Shown here: one piece after another, positions 52,579-62,943 of the stretch
How the letters are laid out: each line of letters starts with the position of its first letter
How positions within the stretch are numbered: position 1 is the first letter of the stretch
NCBI RefSeq assembly: GCF_025024155.1
Contig: NW_026251716.1
Coordinates: forward strand, 310,001-374,000
From: Gamsiella multidivaricata
Taxonomy: Eukaryota; Mortierellomycota; Mortierellomycetes; Mortierellales; Mortierellaceae
Length of the DNA stretch: 64,000 nucleotides
Reading direction: 5' to 3'
Notes under the pieces: generated by a model
The model's input: the letters and a program-made list of their open reading frames with translations, nothing else
What the model was told of the DNA's origin: nothing
Database searches by the model: none
Translations under genes and position numbers: made by a program

Positions 52579-53666
52579 ACGCGTGACACCTTTGTACTAT
52601 TGCTTTATTTATTTATTTATTTTGTATTTGATGTGCTGTTTGCGATACTACATCATTTCCCACTATAATAGTTGGGTTATTATTAACCTACACCTAGCCA
52701 TGTACAGTATTAAACACAAACAAATGAACCTCGATCTAGATGCTTAGTTGCAATTTGAGATTCATGAAATTCTAGTGCCACTTGTTGATGCAGAAAATGA
52801 GAGAGTGAGCTCTCTACAACGCACATCAGTACTCTGAAATGTAGACGTTTATACGGCTTGCATACCCGGCATTTGACTGCGTGCACGCATGCATGCCAAA
52901 GCAAGCGTGTACTGCAAAAAAAGAAACTGAATTGGTGTGCATAGGTTGGGCCATCCCTTGTTCCGACGACCTAAGTTTTGACTCATGAAGTTGCAATGGG
53001 GGATAAGTGGGTACTGTAAGTTCGGGTTCACAGCTATTTGAGGTTGGTGGGTGCGAGACAAGGTGGCCGGCGGAGCGGCTCCGGACGGGTCTGATAGGAT
53101 TTTATTGTAGGTAGTTAGGCCTCGAAAAATGCGAAATATTACAACGAACCTTAAAATTTGGTCCTCCACAGGACCAAAAGCGGAAGAACTGTTGTGTTAT
53201 GGGGTCACTCGGCCGTGTAAGTGGGCCACAAAGCCTAAGAAGGTAAGGCTCACGGCTTTTCAATAAAGTTCTTTGAGTGGGACAGGTTTGACTGGATACT
53301 GAATTACTCACGATTAAGTTTCTTTAATGGAGATAGACCTCTCCATCGCATCAAGGGTGAAATCTCAGGATAAGAAACGAGTATATTTATTTCTCAGAAA
53401 CCAGAAACAAAAAAATAATGGAAAAGAGCGAGAGGCAAAAGGAAGCGAGTGGAGTGTACACTCGAATAGTTTGGGTGTTGCGCACAGCTCTGATTTGCTC
53501 TGTTTTCTCGCTGTGGAGAAATTAAGTTCTCGGCTAAACATGCCATTCTGGGCCAATTTTTATTTCATCTACAATATGTCGGTTGATGTCGTATGTATGC
53601 AAGGCACACTTCATCACTGCATGCTACAAAGAAGCTGCCATCCATCTTGGGTAACTTTTTTTTATT
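52579..53666. other. Intergenic, CDC7 to inverted-repeat locus
   Basis: CDC7 3' flank with a (TTTA)n run (about 52604-52622), then sequence with stop-broken frames on both strands and no recognisable gene. The last 30 bases are T-rich (TTTTTTGTA)-type repeats leading into the left arm. Confidence 0.4.
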
Positions 53667-54935
53667 TTTTGTATTTTTTGTATTTTTTGTATTTTTTTAA
53701 TTTTTTTTCTTCTTCTTTACCTGTCATCCTTTCCTTCTTCTCTAGATTCCGTTCTGACCAACTCTGCCTCGTTGGTCTCCATTGTGGCCAGGAGTCTACT
53801 GCGGAAGAGGCATACCGTTTTCGGTTCCCCTGCATAACCAGTCTTCATTGCACGTCTTGTTATATAGAGCGCAGTGGATAGGTCATAGACAATAAATGAG
53901 TTGTCGAAATACAGAAAAGCAAAAAGACATATCGATGCGCTGAAAGAAGAACACAAGCGATACCTGCCCTTGGCCCAATGATGGTCGTTGCACCAGCCAA
54001 ATCCACAGCCTCTTTTGGGAGTGCAGTGCTTGGACCACAAATTTAGGCTGTAAACAAAGAGCTCCAATTATATCAAGAATCAAATGCATAGGCCACATAC
54101 GCGTGGACCGCACAGGCAGTGACCAGAAGGGCCAAAGACGACGATGGGACCCATTCCATGCTTTCCACAGAACATCTTGGTCTGCGTTAGCATGGAGAGC
54201 GGCAGGGCTGCTGTTGCCCATTGCCACCTGCCGCGATTCTCATTGCTGATGACTCTGATCCTGGGATCGGTGGTTTATTTTTTGTGGTCACACAAGGCTG
54301 CACTGCAGAATAGGCTGCAGGGTGTCAACGGTGGGGCTCTATTAGGTCCCCACGGGTGCTGTTACTTGTAGCATTCTCTTTTGGCGCATTTGCTGATGTG
54401 CGTTACAGGGCTTGTGCCAGTCTGTCAACCGCTAGTGGCTGCAGTGGATGATATTCCTTTATTTGATCCAGGCACAGGAGCATCAAACTGTAGATCGTAA
54501 ATCAGCTATTGAAGGGGTCTATCCAGCAACGAGTGTTTCAAAGTGGATAGTTTGGTCCGAACAGATAAGGGTCGCTTTGAGGTGTCTCCAGCAGCCATTG
54601 CCTACAAGCGTGCTGCAGCAAAAGAGTACCATTGTCTCCGCTGTGCGTGTCTGCGTTCTTTTTCCTCGCTCTTCTTCCCTGCTGTTACTATTACTTGTTC
54701 TTGTCTCGTTTTGGGAGTAGCGTCGTCCACTAGTGTTGCTGCGATCAATGCTGCGATCGATGCTGGGTGTGTCTCTGCATGTATTTTTGCATGCGTCTCC
54801 GCAGGAGTATCTGCATGAGTGCCGGTTCTGGTAGGCGAATCTCACTATGTAGATGGAGTGGTCGCAATGCACTCGTCCGTAAATGGCTCCAGCTGATGGT
54901 GGTGCTGATGGTGGCGCTGATGATGGCGCTGGCAG

Positions 54936-54943
54936 TATATAAA
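54936..54943 (+). promoter_or_regulatory. TATA-like element in left arm, facing inward
   Basis: TATATAAA in a GC-rich surround. The mirror copy is in the right arm. Downstream on the same strand lies a GTAAGT site (about 55014) and a pyrimidine-rich leader-like sequence. Whether it drives transcription is unknown. Confidence 0.35.
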
Positions 54944-55069
54944 CCGGCCGTTGTACCTCGCTCTTTTCTTTTCTTTTCTCTTTTTTTCTCCTTGTCACTG
55001 CTTCAACGTCAAGGTAAGTAATAACACTCAGCTGCACTCTCTCCATTCCTCTCTTCACAGTTCCACATT

Positions 55070-55290
55070 GTATGCTTCCACTCTTTGCACCTCCACTCTT
55101 TGTGCCTCCACTCTTTGTGCCTCCACTCTTTGCACAGCTCCACATTGTGTGCTTCCGCTCTTTGCGCCTCCACTCTTTGTGTCTCCACCCTTTGTGCCTC
55201 CACTCTTTGCACAGCTCCACATTGTGTGCTTCCGCTCTTTGCGCCTCCACTCTTTGTGTCTCCACCCTTTGCACCTGCACTCGAATATCG
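55070..55290 (+). repeat. Minisatellite in left arm
   Basis: About a dozen imperfect tandem units of the form CCTCCACTCTTTGTG, interrupted by longer CACAGCTCCACATTGTGTG variants. It is mirrored at about 61317-61540. Confidence 0.85.
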
Positions 55291-55324
55291 TCGCTCACCT
55301 CTGCACTGCACTCTCTCTCTCCCA

Positions 55325-55330
<6 letters not shown>

Positions 55331-55366
<36 letters not shown>
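55331..55366 (+). repeat. (CT)18 microsatellite in left arm
   Basis: 18 CT units; the matching run in the right arm appears to have 17 GA units (61249-61282). This is one of the few differences between the arms. Confidence 0.8.
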
Positions 55367-55374
<8 letters not shown>

Positions 55375-56060
55375 CCTTCCCCCTTCTCCCCATCGTTCCT
55401 AGAGCTTTCTTGAACTTTGTACACCGCAAAGTCAATCGTACGAGCACACAGCGGGGTTCCCTGTTTTTTCTGTTTCGTTCGTTTTTTTTTTCCCCCGTAT
55501 TTTTTTTTCCGTATTCGTTTCTAGTTTTTTTTGTTCATCACCGGGACGAAGAACACGAAAAAACTACGAAAATGAAATCGAAAAACAAAAATTCAAAGAT
55601 GAGCAACCCCATTCCTGAGGCCTAAGGTTAGTAGCGGTTGGCAAAGAGCGGGCCCCCTTCTTTTGCGATTTCTTTGTGCAGCAGTTCCCTTCTGAATAGC
55701 ACTGAGCCTAGCACTTTCTGCTCTGCGCTTGACGAGGTGGCTTCTTGTTGCCAAAGACACCCTGTTATCTCTAGCGCCAGTGATGATCAGGGCCTTGTTC
55801 TGCGTGATTGGGGGTTACACATGGGTTCGAGGGCTAATAAAAAAGATGGATCAACGGGGGTGCATGGGTTGCTGCGTGAGATCCACTCTTTTTTCCCACA
55901 TTCGTGGTTTTTTGGGGCACCATGGCTTGCAACCTGCTCGAGGTGTGCCCTGCACGGCCTTGCTCTTCTGAGTAAGACTGACCGATGGCAAGCCGGCTTT
56001 CTTCTTTTCCTCTTTTTCCTTTTCTCTTTTTTCTTTTTCTTTCGCTCTCTTTTCCCTTTC

Positions 56061-56245
56061 CCTTCTACAAGATTATAGAGTAAAGTAAAGCTAAAGAAAC
56101 GAAATAAAGTAAAATAAAGTAAATGAAAATGAAATAAAGAAACAGCTACTGTTTGCTCCAACAGCTGCCTTGTGCGATCGATAACGTGCTCGCTTTGTGC
56201 TGGAGGTGTTGACAGCGATGTAACTGGGCGACAGGATGCAGCTCT
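56061..56245 (+). repeat. Left-arm extension matching internal copy B, not the right arm
   Basis: Beyond 56060 the sequence no longer follows the right arm but is about 98% the reverse complement of 59212-59400 (about four mismatches by eye). It includes an AATAAAG-rich stretch and the block around CGATCGATAAC-like sequence (here GCGATCGATAACGTGCTC). Confidence 0.8.
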
Positions 56246-56454
56246 TTCGGCGATGATTGGTACACTTGCACCGGCGGCAGTAGTAGCAGCAGCAGCAGCA
56301 CTGTGTTGGTTTCGTTCAAACTGGCGCATTTTTCTTTACGGCAAAACCTCCAAGTAGGATACTCGAATGGCTAGCCGCAGACCTCTTGTTAGTCGTAGAG
56401 ACCCATGAATGTGATACACATACAGCATCTTATCAACGGTTTTGTCTTAGACTG

Positions 56455-58110
56455 CCTTGATCTCCACTTCTCTATGGGGGACTCGCTGGGGTAGCGACAA
56501 TGGTGCAGGAAGGGGTATCAAGGTTCCACTTTTTCATACCGACATCTATGCGGCATTGGGCTTCACGTACTCGCTGCTGACGATCTTCCAGTCGATTACA
56601 ATTCAGGTCCATTGTTGTATCAGTTTAGCGCGTATATTGCACCAGAGATTGCTGCATAGTGTTCTATGGTCGCCAATGATGCTCTTTGATACCTTTTCCA
56701 TGGGATATATCCTCAACTGTTCCAGCAAAGTCTAATCAGCGGTTGATAGCGTCTTTCCGCGCTCTTTTGCTGTATATTCAAGGACAGTCTGCTAGGCCCC
56801 TTCGGCTTTGGTTCTGGTCGCTGTGTCGACATCCAGCTTCATCTTCCTTTTAGCTTCATATATCTCTTGCTGCATTGGTACTTCTTGACAACGTCCCGCA
56901 ATATCTGCAGGCTGAATTCTGTTACTCGATCGTCGTTTTTGCGCTTTTCCGGGAAATACTCGGTGGAATCAGCACTATTCGCACTTACAGAAGGCAAGGG
57001 AGGTTCGTCAAAGGCAACAAGCACCGTCTGGGCCAGAATTTGAGTGCGTTCTATCCCGGCATTGCAGGAAACTGTTGACCCTCGTCCCATTCTTGAAACT
57101 CTGGGCTCCATCAATATATATTTTTTTTTTTTTTAGATCTACATACTTACCCATCGTATCACTGGCCAAAACATCGCTGTGGATCCAGGTCTTGTGGGCC
57201 TGTCGTTGAAATATGCACTCAGTATCACACAGGCTCCAAACTGGATAGTCCGCCAGCACACCAAGCTCGAGTCCAATATCGTAGCCGTTGGGCGTCTTCA
57301 GGAATACGTCGATCTCAAGCCTGAAGCCTCAGAGATCAATCCCGACAATCGTCCACCACAGGAATGGCCAGCTCAGGGACGCGTCGAATTCATTGACTAC
57401 GAGACCAGATATCGCCCAGGACTCGATCTTGTCCTCTGCGGCGTCAACTGCTCGATCAACCCTCGCGAGAAGCCCGGCATCTGCGGCCGAACAGGAGTAG
57501 ACAAGTCCAGCTTGACCCTGTCGCTCTTTCGCAGCGTCGAGGCCGCCAAGGGACATGCCCCTGTCGACGGCATCGATATCTAGACCCTAGGGTTGTATGA
57601 TGTCCGCTCTCGGTTCTCGATTATCTCCCAGGACCCGGTCCTGTTTGTTGGCACCATCCAGTTCAACCTGGATCCCTTGGGGACAAGGCCCGACGTCGAG
57701 ATGTGGCAGGCACTCGAGGACTCGCATCTCAAGGACTATGTCTCGGCCATGGAAGGAGGACTCAATGCGATGGTGCTTGAGGGAGGTGGCAATTTTTCGG
57801 TGGGCCGAAGGCAGCTGATCTGCCTTGCACGGGCGCTTCTCAGCAAGACCAGCTTGTTGGTCCTGGACGAGGCGACGGCGGCGATTGATCTAGAGACAGA
57901 TGCGTTGGTGCAGGCGATTATCCGGCAAAAGTTCCGCGAGTGCACGATCCTGACGATCGCGCATCGGATCGACACGCTAATGGACAGCGACAGGATCATG
58001 GTGCTGGACCAGGGACGAGTGGTGGAGTTTGACACGCCGGCGGCATTGTTGGCGGACTAGAGCTCGATCTTACTCTCTCGCCAAGCAGTCTGGGAACGTG
58101 TATAATAGAA
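56455..58110 (+). pseudogene. Decayed ABCC-type (MRP-like) ABC transporter fragment
   Basis: Remnant of the second half of a full-length ABCC exporter. Translated pieces match the second membrane domain (AALGFTYSLLTIFQS, ARILHQRLLHSVL, then ATSR/STIRAY-like text in shifting frames near 56880-57010), the linker (ALSITQAPNWIVRQ) and nucleotide-binding domain 2. NBD2 has a Walker A changed to GRTGVDKSSL (family norm GAGKSSL), Q-loop SQDPVLF, signature FSVGRRQ, Walker B LLVLDEATAAID and switch His IAHR. It is broken by several frameshifts in the membrane part, an in-frame TAG at 57581 between Walker A and the Q-loop, and a stop at 58058 with the C-terminal SYSLAKQSGN in another frame. No N-terminal half is present. 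It sits in the spacer of the giant inverted repeat. Confidence 0.85.
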
Positions 58111-58168
58111 TAGCAATAGGGATACACGAGATCCATAAAGCTGCGTTGTTTATGCCCATAGCCCAGAT

Positions 58169-58741
58169 GTGTGCCCAGATTTGTGCCCGCACGTCCGCTC
58201 AGATATCCTCTTAGATGCCTTGGTACCCCCAGCTAGACTTTCGCTTGCCTCATCGGCCGTCAGCTGTGCCGCTGCCCTCTCCATGCCGACTACCAACAAG
58301 ACCAGCACCTTTGGTATGTCACGCGCAGTGGACACCATTATACCGCTGTCGAGCACCTTGTCTGTGGATGACGCCCAGAGCTGCTTGCATGCGTGCCTGC
58401 GTTGGAGCCTGCTTTGCCTTCAGCATGAGCCTCAGCCTCAGCCTCAAATGCGGACATTCGATCATCCGGCGATTCCATATCCGAAAATACGATACCCCGT
58501 TGAGGATCCCTTTCTGCTTGCTTTTCTCAAGCGCTGTCCAGGATTCATGGACGTGACACTTCTGGCTATCCCAAAGACTCATGCAAGAACCTACTACGGT
58601 GCCCTCGACACATATTTCGACTTTTTCTTTCATATGTTATATCTTCTTTTCTTTTTGGCACCCATTGTGACACATCAGTTCCAGGAGCCAGCTGTGTGGA
58701 GGCGCCTAACATTAGCGGATGTTCTATTTATTGTATTTTAG
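58169..58741 (+). other. Unassigned 190-codon reading frame in spacer
   Basis: Open frame after the ABC pseudogene with a protein-like second half: a Pro/Gln patch, then YPVEDPFLLAFLKRCPG, and two hydrophobic stretches near the end (FFFHMLYLLFFLAPIV and LADVLFIVF) that could be membrane segments. I do not recognise it. It could be a fragment of another captured gene or chance. Confidence 0.3.
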
Positions 58742-59211
58742 CTTGATGACTGAGGCAGCTATGCGTGGTCACCTGAACCTTAGAAGAGGAAAGTAGGGGT
58801 TGCACAGCGCTAAAGTCAGCTTGGCACACCTGAGCTCACATCGATCAACTGCCGTCGATGATAGATGCTGCTGTAGATGTGAGGTGCTGGCCGAGGCGGT
58901 AACAAGTCGAGCCCTTACTGAGAGCCCATTCCCTGTAGCTAGACATACATCACGCGTTGTGCATTGTGCGACGTCCATGTATTGTGCAACGTCCATGCAT
59001 CGACTTACTGTACACGTATCTCCTGTATGGGCTCTTGTAGCACAGCAAAAATCCTGCAGTCGGCTGTCAGAATGTTCTAATTGTCCCTAAAGAAACCAAA
59101 TCGAGAGCCAATTTAGCTATTGCTGCTGCTGCTGCTACTACTGCTACAACTGCTACTACTGCTACTACTGCTACTGCTACTGGTGCAAGTGCAAGTGCAT
59201 CAAGCATGTTC
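58742..59211. repeat. Spacer repeat, outer part of copy B
   Basis: Shares diverged blocks with about 59930-60240, for example CTAGACATACATC and the CATGTAT...CTGCAG segment, at an offset near 1.0 kb. It also holds a trinucleotide GCT/ACT run (about 59119-59185). Confidence 0.55.
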
Positions 59212-59545
59212 AAAAAAGCTGCATCCTGTCCTCCAGTTACATCGCTGTCAACACCTCCAGCACAAAGCGAGCATGTTATCGATCGCACAAGGCAGCTGTT
59301 GGAACAAACAGTAGCTGTTTCTTTATTTCATTTTCATTTACTTTATTTTACTTTATTTCGTTTCTTTAGCTTTACTTTACTCTATAATCTTGTAGAAGGG
59401 AAAGGGAAAAGAAAGAGAAAGAGAGAAAGAAAAAGGGAAATGGAAAAGGAGGAAAAAAAAAACAGGAAAGCCGGCTTGCCATCGGTCAGTCTTACTCAGA
59501 AGGGTAAAGTCCGTGCAGGACACACCTCGAACCAGAAAAAAACCA
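59212..59545 (+). repeat. Internal repeat copy B
   Basis: Direct, diverged copy of about 60240-60690 (same order: AGCTGCATCCT block, GTTATCGATCGCAC block, purine tract, GCCGGCTTGCCATCGGTC block; offsets grow from about 1.03 to 1.15 kb through indels). Its first 190 bases are the near-identical inverted partner of 56061-56245. Confidence 0.8.
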
Positions 59546-60160
59546 CAAAGGGGAAAAACAGATAGGACCTGGAGCATCCTCGTCAACGCAGCAGCTGCCT
59601 CGCTCTTCGGCACCCAGGAAAGATGACAGCATGCTGCTACCGTGCCACGGCAAGCAAGCAAGCAAGGAAGCAAGGAAGCAGGCATGAGACTAGCTCTAAA
59701 TGAACCAACTAGCCAGAAAAAGATGGAGTGGCCAGTGCTGTCGATGGCCATATGAGACATAAACCAGCAAGGCTGCCTTTTCGCCCCAATATGCACGCGC
59801 ATAGTGATCCCTAACGACAACTCACCGCGCCCGAGTTGTGTCCGGGCCAAGCTACCAATTCCTACACAGCACAACCACCGCAGCATGCATCCTCTTCCAG
59901 ACTTATATCCAGCTCACTGGCCTGCTGTAGACACCACTACCAGCTAGACATACATCGCAGCAGTGAACTGCGGCACTTCTGTGCAACATCCATGTATCGG
60001 CATACTGTTACGCGTATTCTTTGCATGAGCTCGCGTGACACCGCAAGAGGTCTGCAGCCGGTCATCAGAGTGTCTCACTTGGCGCCAAGAAGGAAAAAAA
60101 ACTGAAAGCCAGCCTGGACGGAGACCAGTGCAGACACTTCAATGTACTGATACTGCTACT
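59546..60160. other. Spacer sequence between repeat copies
   Basis: Includes an AAGC/AAGG tetranucleotide run (about 59650-59680) and blocks similar to 58900-59060. No gene seen. Confidence 0.4.
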
Positions 60161-60553
60161 GCTACTGCTGCCACTGGTGCTGCTGTTACTACTACTGCTG
60201 CTGCTGCTGGTGTTACTGGTGCAAGTGCATCAAGCACCCTCCAAAAGAGCTGCATCCTATCCCCCAGTTACATCGCTGGCAACACCTTCAGCACAAAGCG
60301 AGCATGTTATCGATCGCACAAGGCAGTTGTTAGAGCAGACAATGGCTGTTCCTGAAATTCATTTCATATTGCTTCTTTTACTTTAGTTCATTTCATTCTG
60401 CTTCATTTCATTCTGCAATATTTTTTATTTTACTTCATTTTATTTTATATTGCTGCAATTCATTGCGTTATAGTTTGTTTTACCTCATCCATTCTATTTT
60501 ATTTCACTCTTTATTTTACTTCTACTCTGGTCTTTTAGGCAGAAGGAAAAGAA
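60161..60553 (-). repeat. Inner extension of right arm (copy A)
   Basis: Continues the repeat unit beyond the near-identical right arm. It has a CTG/CTA trinucleotide run (60145-60220), the AGCTGCATCCTATCC block and an A/T-rich stretch (60350-60530). Compared with the left side (56061-56400) it is clearly diverged, unlike the arm itself. Confidence 0.6.
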
Positions 60554-61239
60554 GAAAGGGAAAAGAGAGCGAAAGAAAAAGAAAAAAGAGAAAAGGAAAA
60601 AGAGGAAAAGAAGAAAGCCGGCTTGCCATCGGTCAGTCTTACTCAGAAGAGCAAGGCCGTGCAGGGCACACCTCGAGCAGGTTGCAAGCCATGGTGCCCC
60701 AAAAAACCACGAATGTGGGAAAAAAGAGTGGATCTCACGCAGCAACCCATGCACCCCCGTTGATCCATCTTTTTTATTAGCCCTCGAACCCATGTGTAAC
60801 CCCCAATCACGCAGAACAAGGCCCTGATCATCACTGGCGCTAGAGATAACAGGGTGTCTTTGGCAACAAGAAGCCACCTCGTCAAGCGCAGAGCAGAAAG
60901 TGCTAGGCTCAGTGCTATTCAGAAGGGAACTGCTGCACAAAGAAATCGCAAAAGAAGGGGGCCCGCTCTTTGCCAACCGCTACTAACCTTAGGCCTCAGG
61001 AATGGGGTTGCTCATCTTTGAATTTTTGTTTTTCGATTTCATTTTCGTAGTTTTTTCGTGTTCTTCGTCCCGGTGATGAACAAAAAAAACTAGAAACGAA
61101 TACGGAAAAAAAAATACGGGGGAAAAAAAAAACGAACGAAACAGAAAAAACAGGGAACCCCGCTGTGTGCTCGTACGATTGACTTTGCGGTGTACAAAGT
61201 TCAAGAAAGCTCTAGGAACGATGGGGAGAAGGGGGAAGG

Positions 61240-61248
<9 letters not shown>

Positions 61249-61282
<34 letters not shown>
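61249..61282 (-). repeat. (GA)17 microsatellite in right arm
   Basis: Partner of the CT run in the left arm, one unit shorter by my count. Confidence 0.75.
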
Positions 61283-61287
<5 letters not shown>

Positions 61288-61668
61288 TGGGAGAGAGAGA
61301 GTGCAGTGCAGAGGTGAGCGACGATATTCGAGTGCAGGTGCAAAGGGTGGAGACACAAAGAGTGGAGGCGCAAAGAGCGGAAGCACACAATGTGGAGCTG
61401 TGCAAAGAGTGGAGGCACAAAGGGTGGAGACACAAAGAGTGGAGGCGCAAAGAGCGGAAGCACACAATGTGGAGCTGTGCAAAGAGTGGAGGCACAAAGA
61501 GTGGAGGCACAAAGAGTGGAGGTGCAAAGAGTGGAAGCATACAATGTGGAACTGTGAAGAGAGGAATGGAGAGAGTGCAGCTGAGTGTTATTACTTACCT
61601 TGACGTTGAAGCAGTGACAAGGAGAAAAAAAGAGAAAAGAAAAGAAAAGAGCGAGGTACAACGGCCGG

Positions 61669-61676
61669 TTTATATA
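61669..61676 (-). promoter_or_regulatory. TATA-like element in right arm, facing inward
   Basis: Minus strand TATATAAA, the mirror of the left-arm site at 54936. Confidence 0.35.
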
Positions 61677-62943
61677 CTGCCAGCGCCATCATCAGCGCCA
61701 CCATCAGCACCACCATCAGCTGGAGCCATTTACGGACGAGTGCATTGCGACCACTCCATCTACATAGTGAGATTCGCCTACCAGAACCGGCACTCATGCA
61801 GATACTCCTGCGGAGACGCATGCAAAAATACATGCAGAGACACACCCAGCATCGATCGCAGCATTGATCGCAGCAACACTAGTGGACGACGCTACTCCCA
61901 AAACGAGACAAGAACAAGTAATAGTAACAGCAGGGAAGAAGAGCGAGGAAAAAGAACGCAGACACGCACAGCGGAGACAATGGTACTCTTTTGCTGCAGC
62001 ACGCTTGTAGGCAATGGCTGCTGGAGACACCTCAAAGCGACCCTTATCTGTTCGGACCAAACTATCCACTTTGAAACACTCGTTGCTGGATAGACCCCTT
62101 CAATAGCTGATTTACGATCTACAGTTTGATGCTCCTGTGCCTGGATCAAATAAAGGAATATCATCCACTGCAGCCACTAGCGGTTGACAGACTGGCACAA
62201 GCCCTGTAACGCACATCAGCAAATGCGCCAAAAGAGAATGCTACAAGTAACAGCACCCGTGGGGACCTAATAGAGCCCCACCGTTGACACCCTGCAGCCT
62301 ATTCTGCAGTGCAGCCTTGTGTGACCACAAAAAATAAACCACCGATCCCAGGATCAGAGTCATCAGCAATGAGAATCGCGGCAGGTGGCAATGGGCAACA
62401 GCAGCCCTGCCGCTCTCCATGCTAACGCAGACCAAGATGTTCTGTGGAGAGCATGGAATGGGTCCCATCGTCGTCTTTGGCCCTTCTGGTCACTGCCTGT
62501 GCGGTCCACGCGTATGTGGCCTATGCATTTGATTCTTGATATAATTGGAGCTCTTTGTTTACAGCCTAAATTTGTGGTCCAAGCACTGCACTCCCAAAAG
62601 AGGCTGTGGATTTGGCTGGTGCAACGACCATCATTGGGCCAAGGGCAGGTATCGCTTGTGTTCTTCTTTCAGCGCATCGATATGTCTTTTTGCTTTTCTG
62701 TATTTCGACAACTCATTTATTGTCTATGACCTATCCACTGCGCTCTATATAACAAGACGTGCAATGAAGACTGGTTATGCAGGGGAACCGAAAACGGTAT
62801 GCCTCTTCCGCAGTAGACTCCTGGCCACAATGGAGACCAACGAGGCAGAGTTGGTCAGAACGGAATCTAGAGAAGAAGGAAAGGATGACAGGTAAAGAAG
62901 AAGAAAAAAAATTAAAAAAATACAAAAAATACAAAAAATACAA

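Larger units (their letters stand above)
53667..56060 (+). repeat. Left arm of giant inverted repeat
   Basis: About 2394 bases that reappear, reverse-complemented and almost unchanged, at 60554-62943. I compared several segments by eye. Long stretches are identical (for example 53700-53900 against 62700-62910). The differences seen include T/C at 54163 and one CT unit in the dinucleotide run (18 against 17). The arm contains a TATA-like site (54936), a 15-16-bp minisatellite (about 55070-55290), a CT run and a purine/pyrimidine tract at its inner end. No intact gene or recognised transposase was found. Confidence 0.92.
60554..62943 (-). repeat. Right arm of giant inverted repeat
   Basis: About 2390 bases, reverse complement of 53667-56060 with only scattered differences. 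It carries the mirror TATA-like site (61669-61676), minisatellite (61317-61540) and GA run (61249-61282). The outer end falls in a (ATACAAAAA)n run next to unrelated sequence. Confidence 0.92.

Noticed and set aside
54519..55424. Roughly 300-codon Arg/Glu/His-rich frame in the left arm (and its mirror at 61167-62093)
   Set aside because: It runs through the GA/CT run and the minisatellite, and a one-unit length change in that run shifts which frame stays open. The composition is that of translated simple repeats.
57110..57190. Poly-T followed by AG near 57120-57136 as a real intron acceptor of a functional ABC gene
   Set aside because: Even with splicing here the frame is closed by the TAG at 57581 and by upstream frameshifts.
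53667..62943. Interpretation as an LTR retrotransposon or classic terminal-inverted-repeat DNA transposon
   Set aside because: The repeats are inverted, not direct, so they are not LTRs. The spacer has no transposase, integrase or reverse transcriptase motif, and I could not find a flanking target-site duplication.
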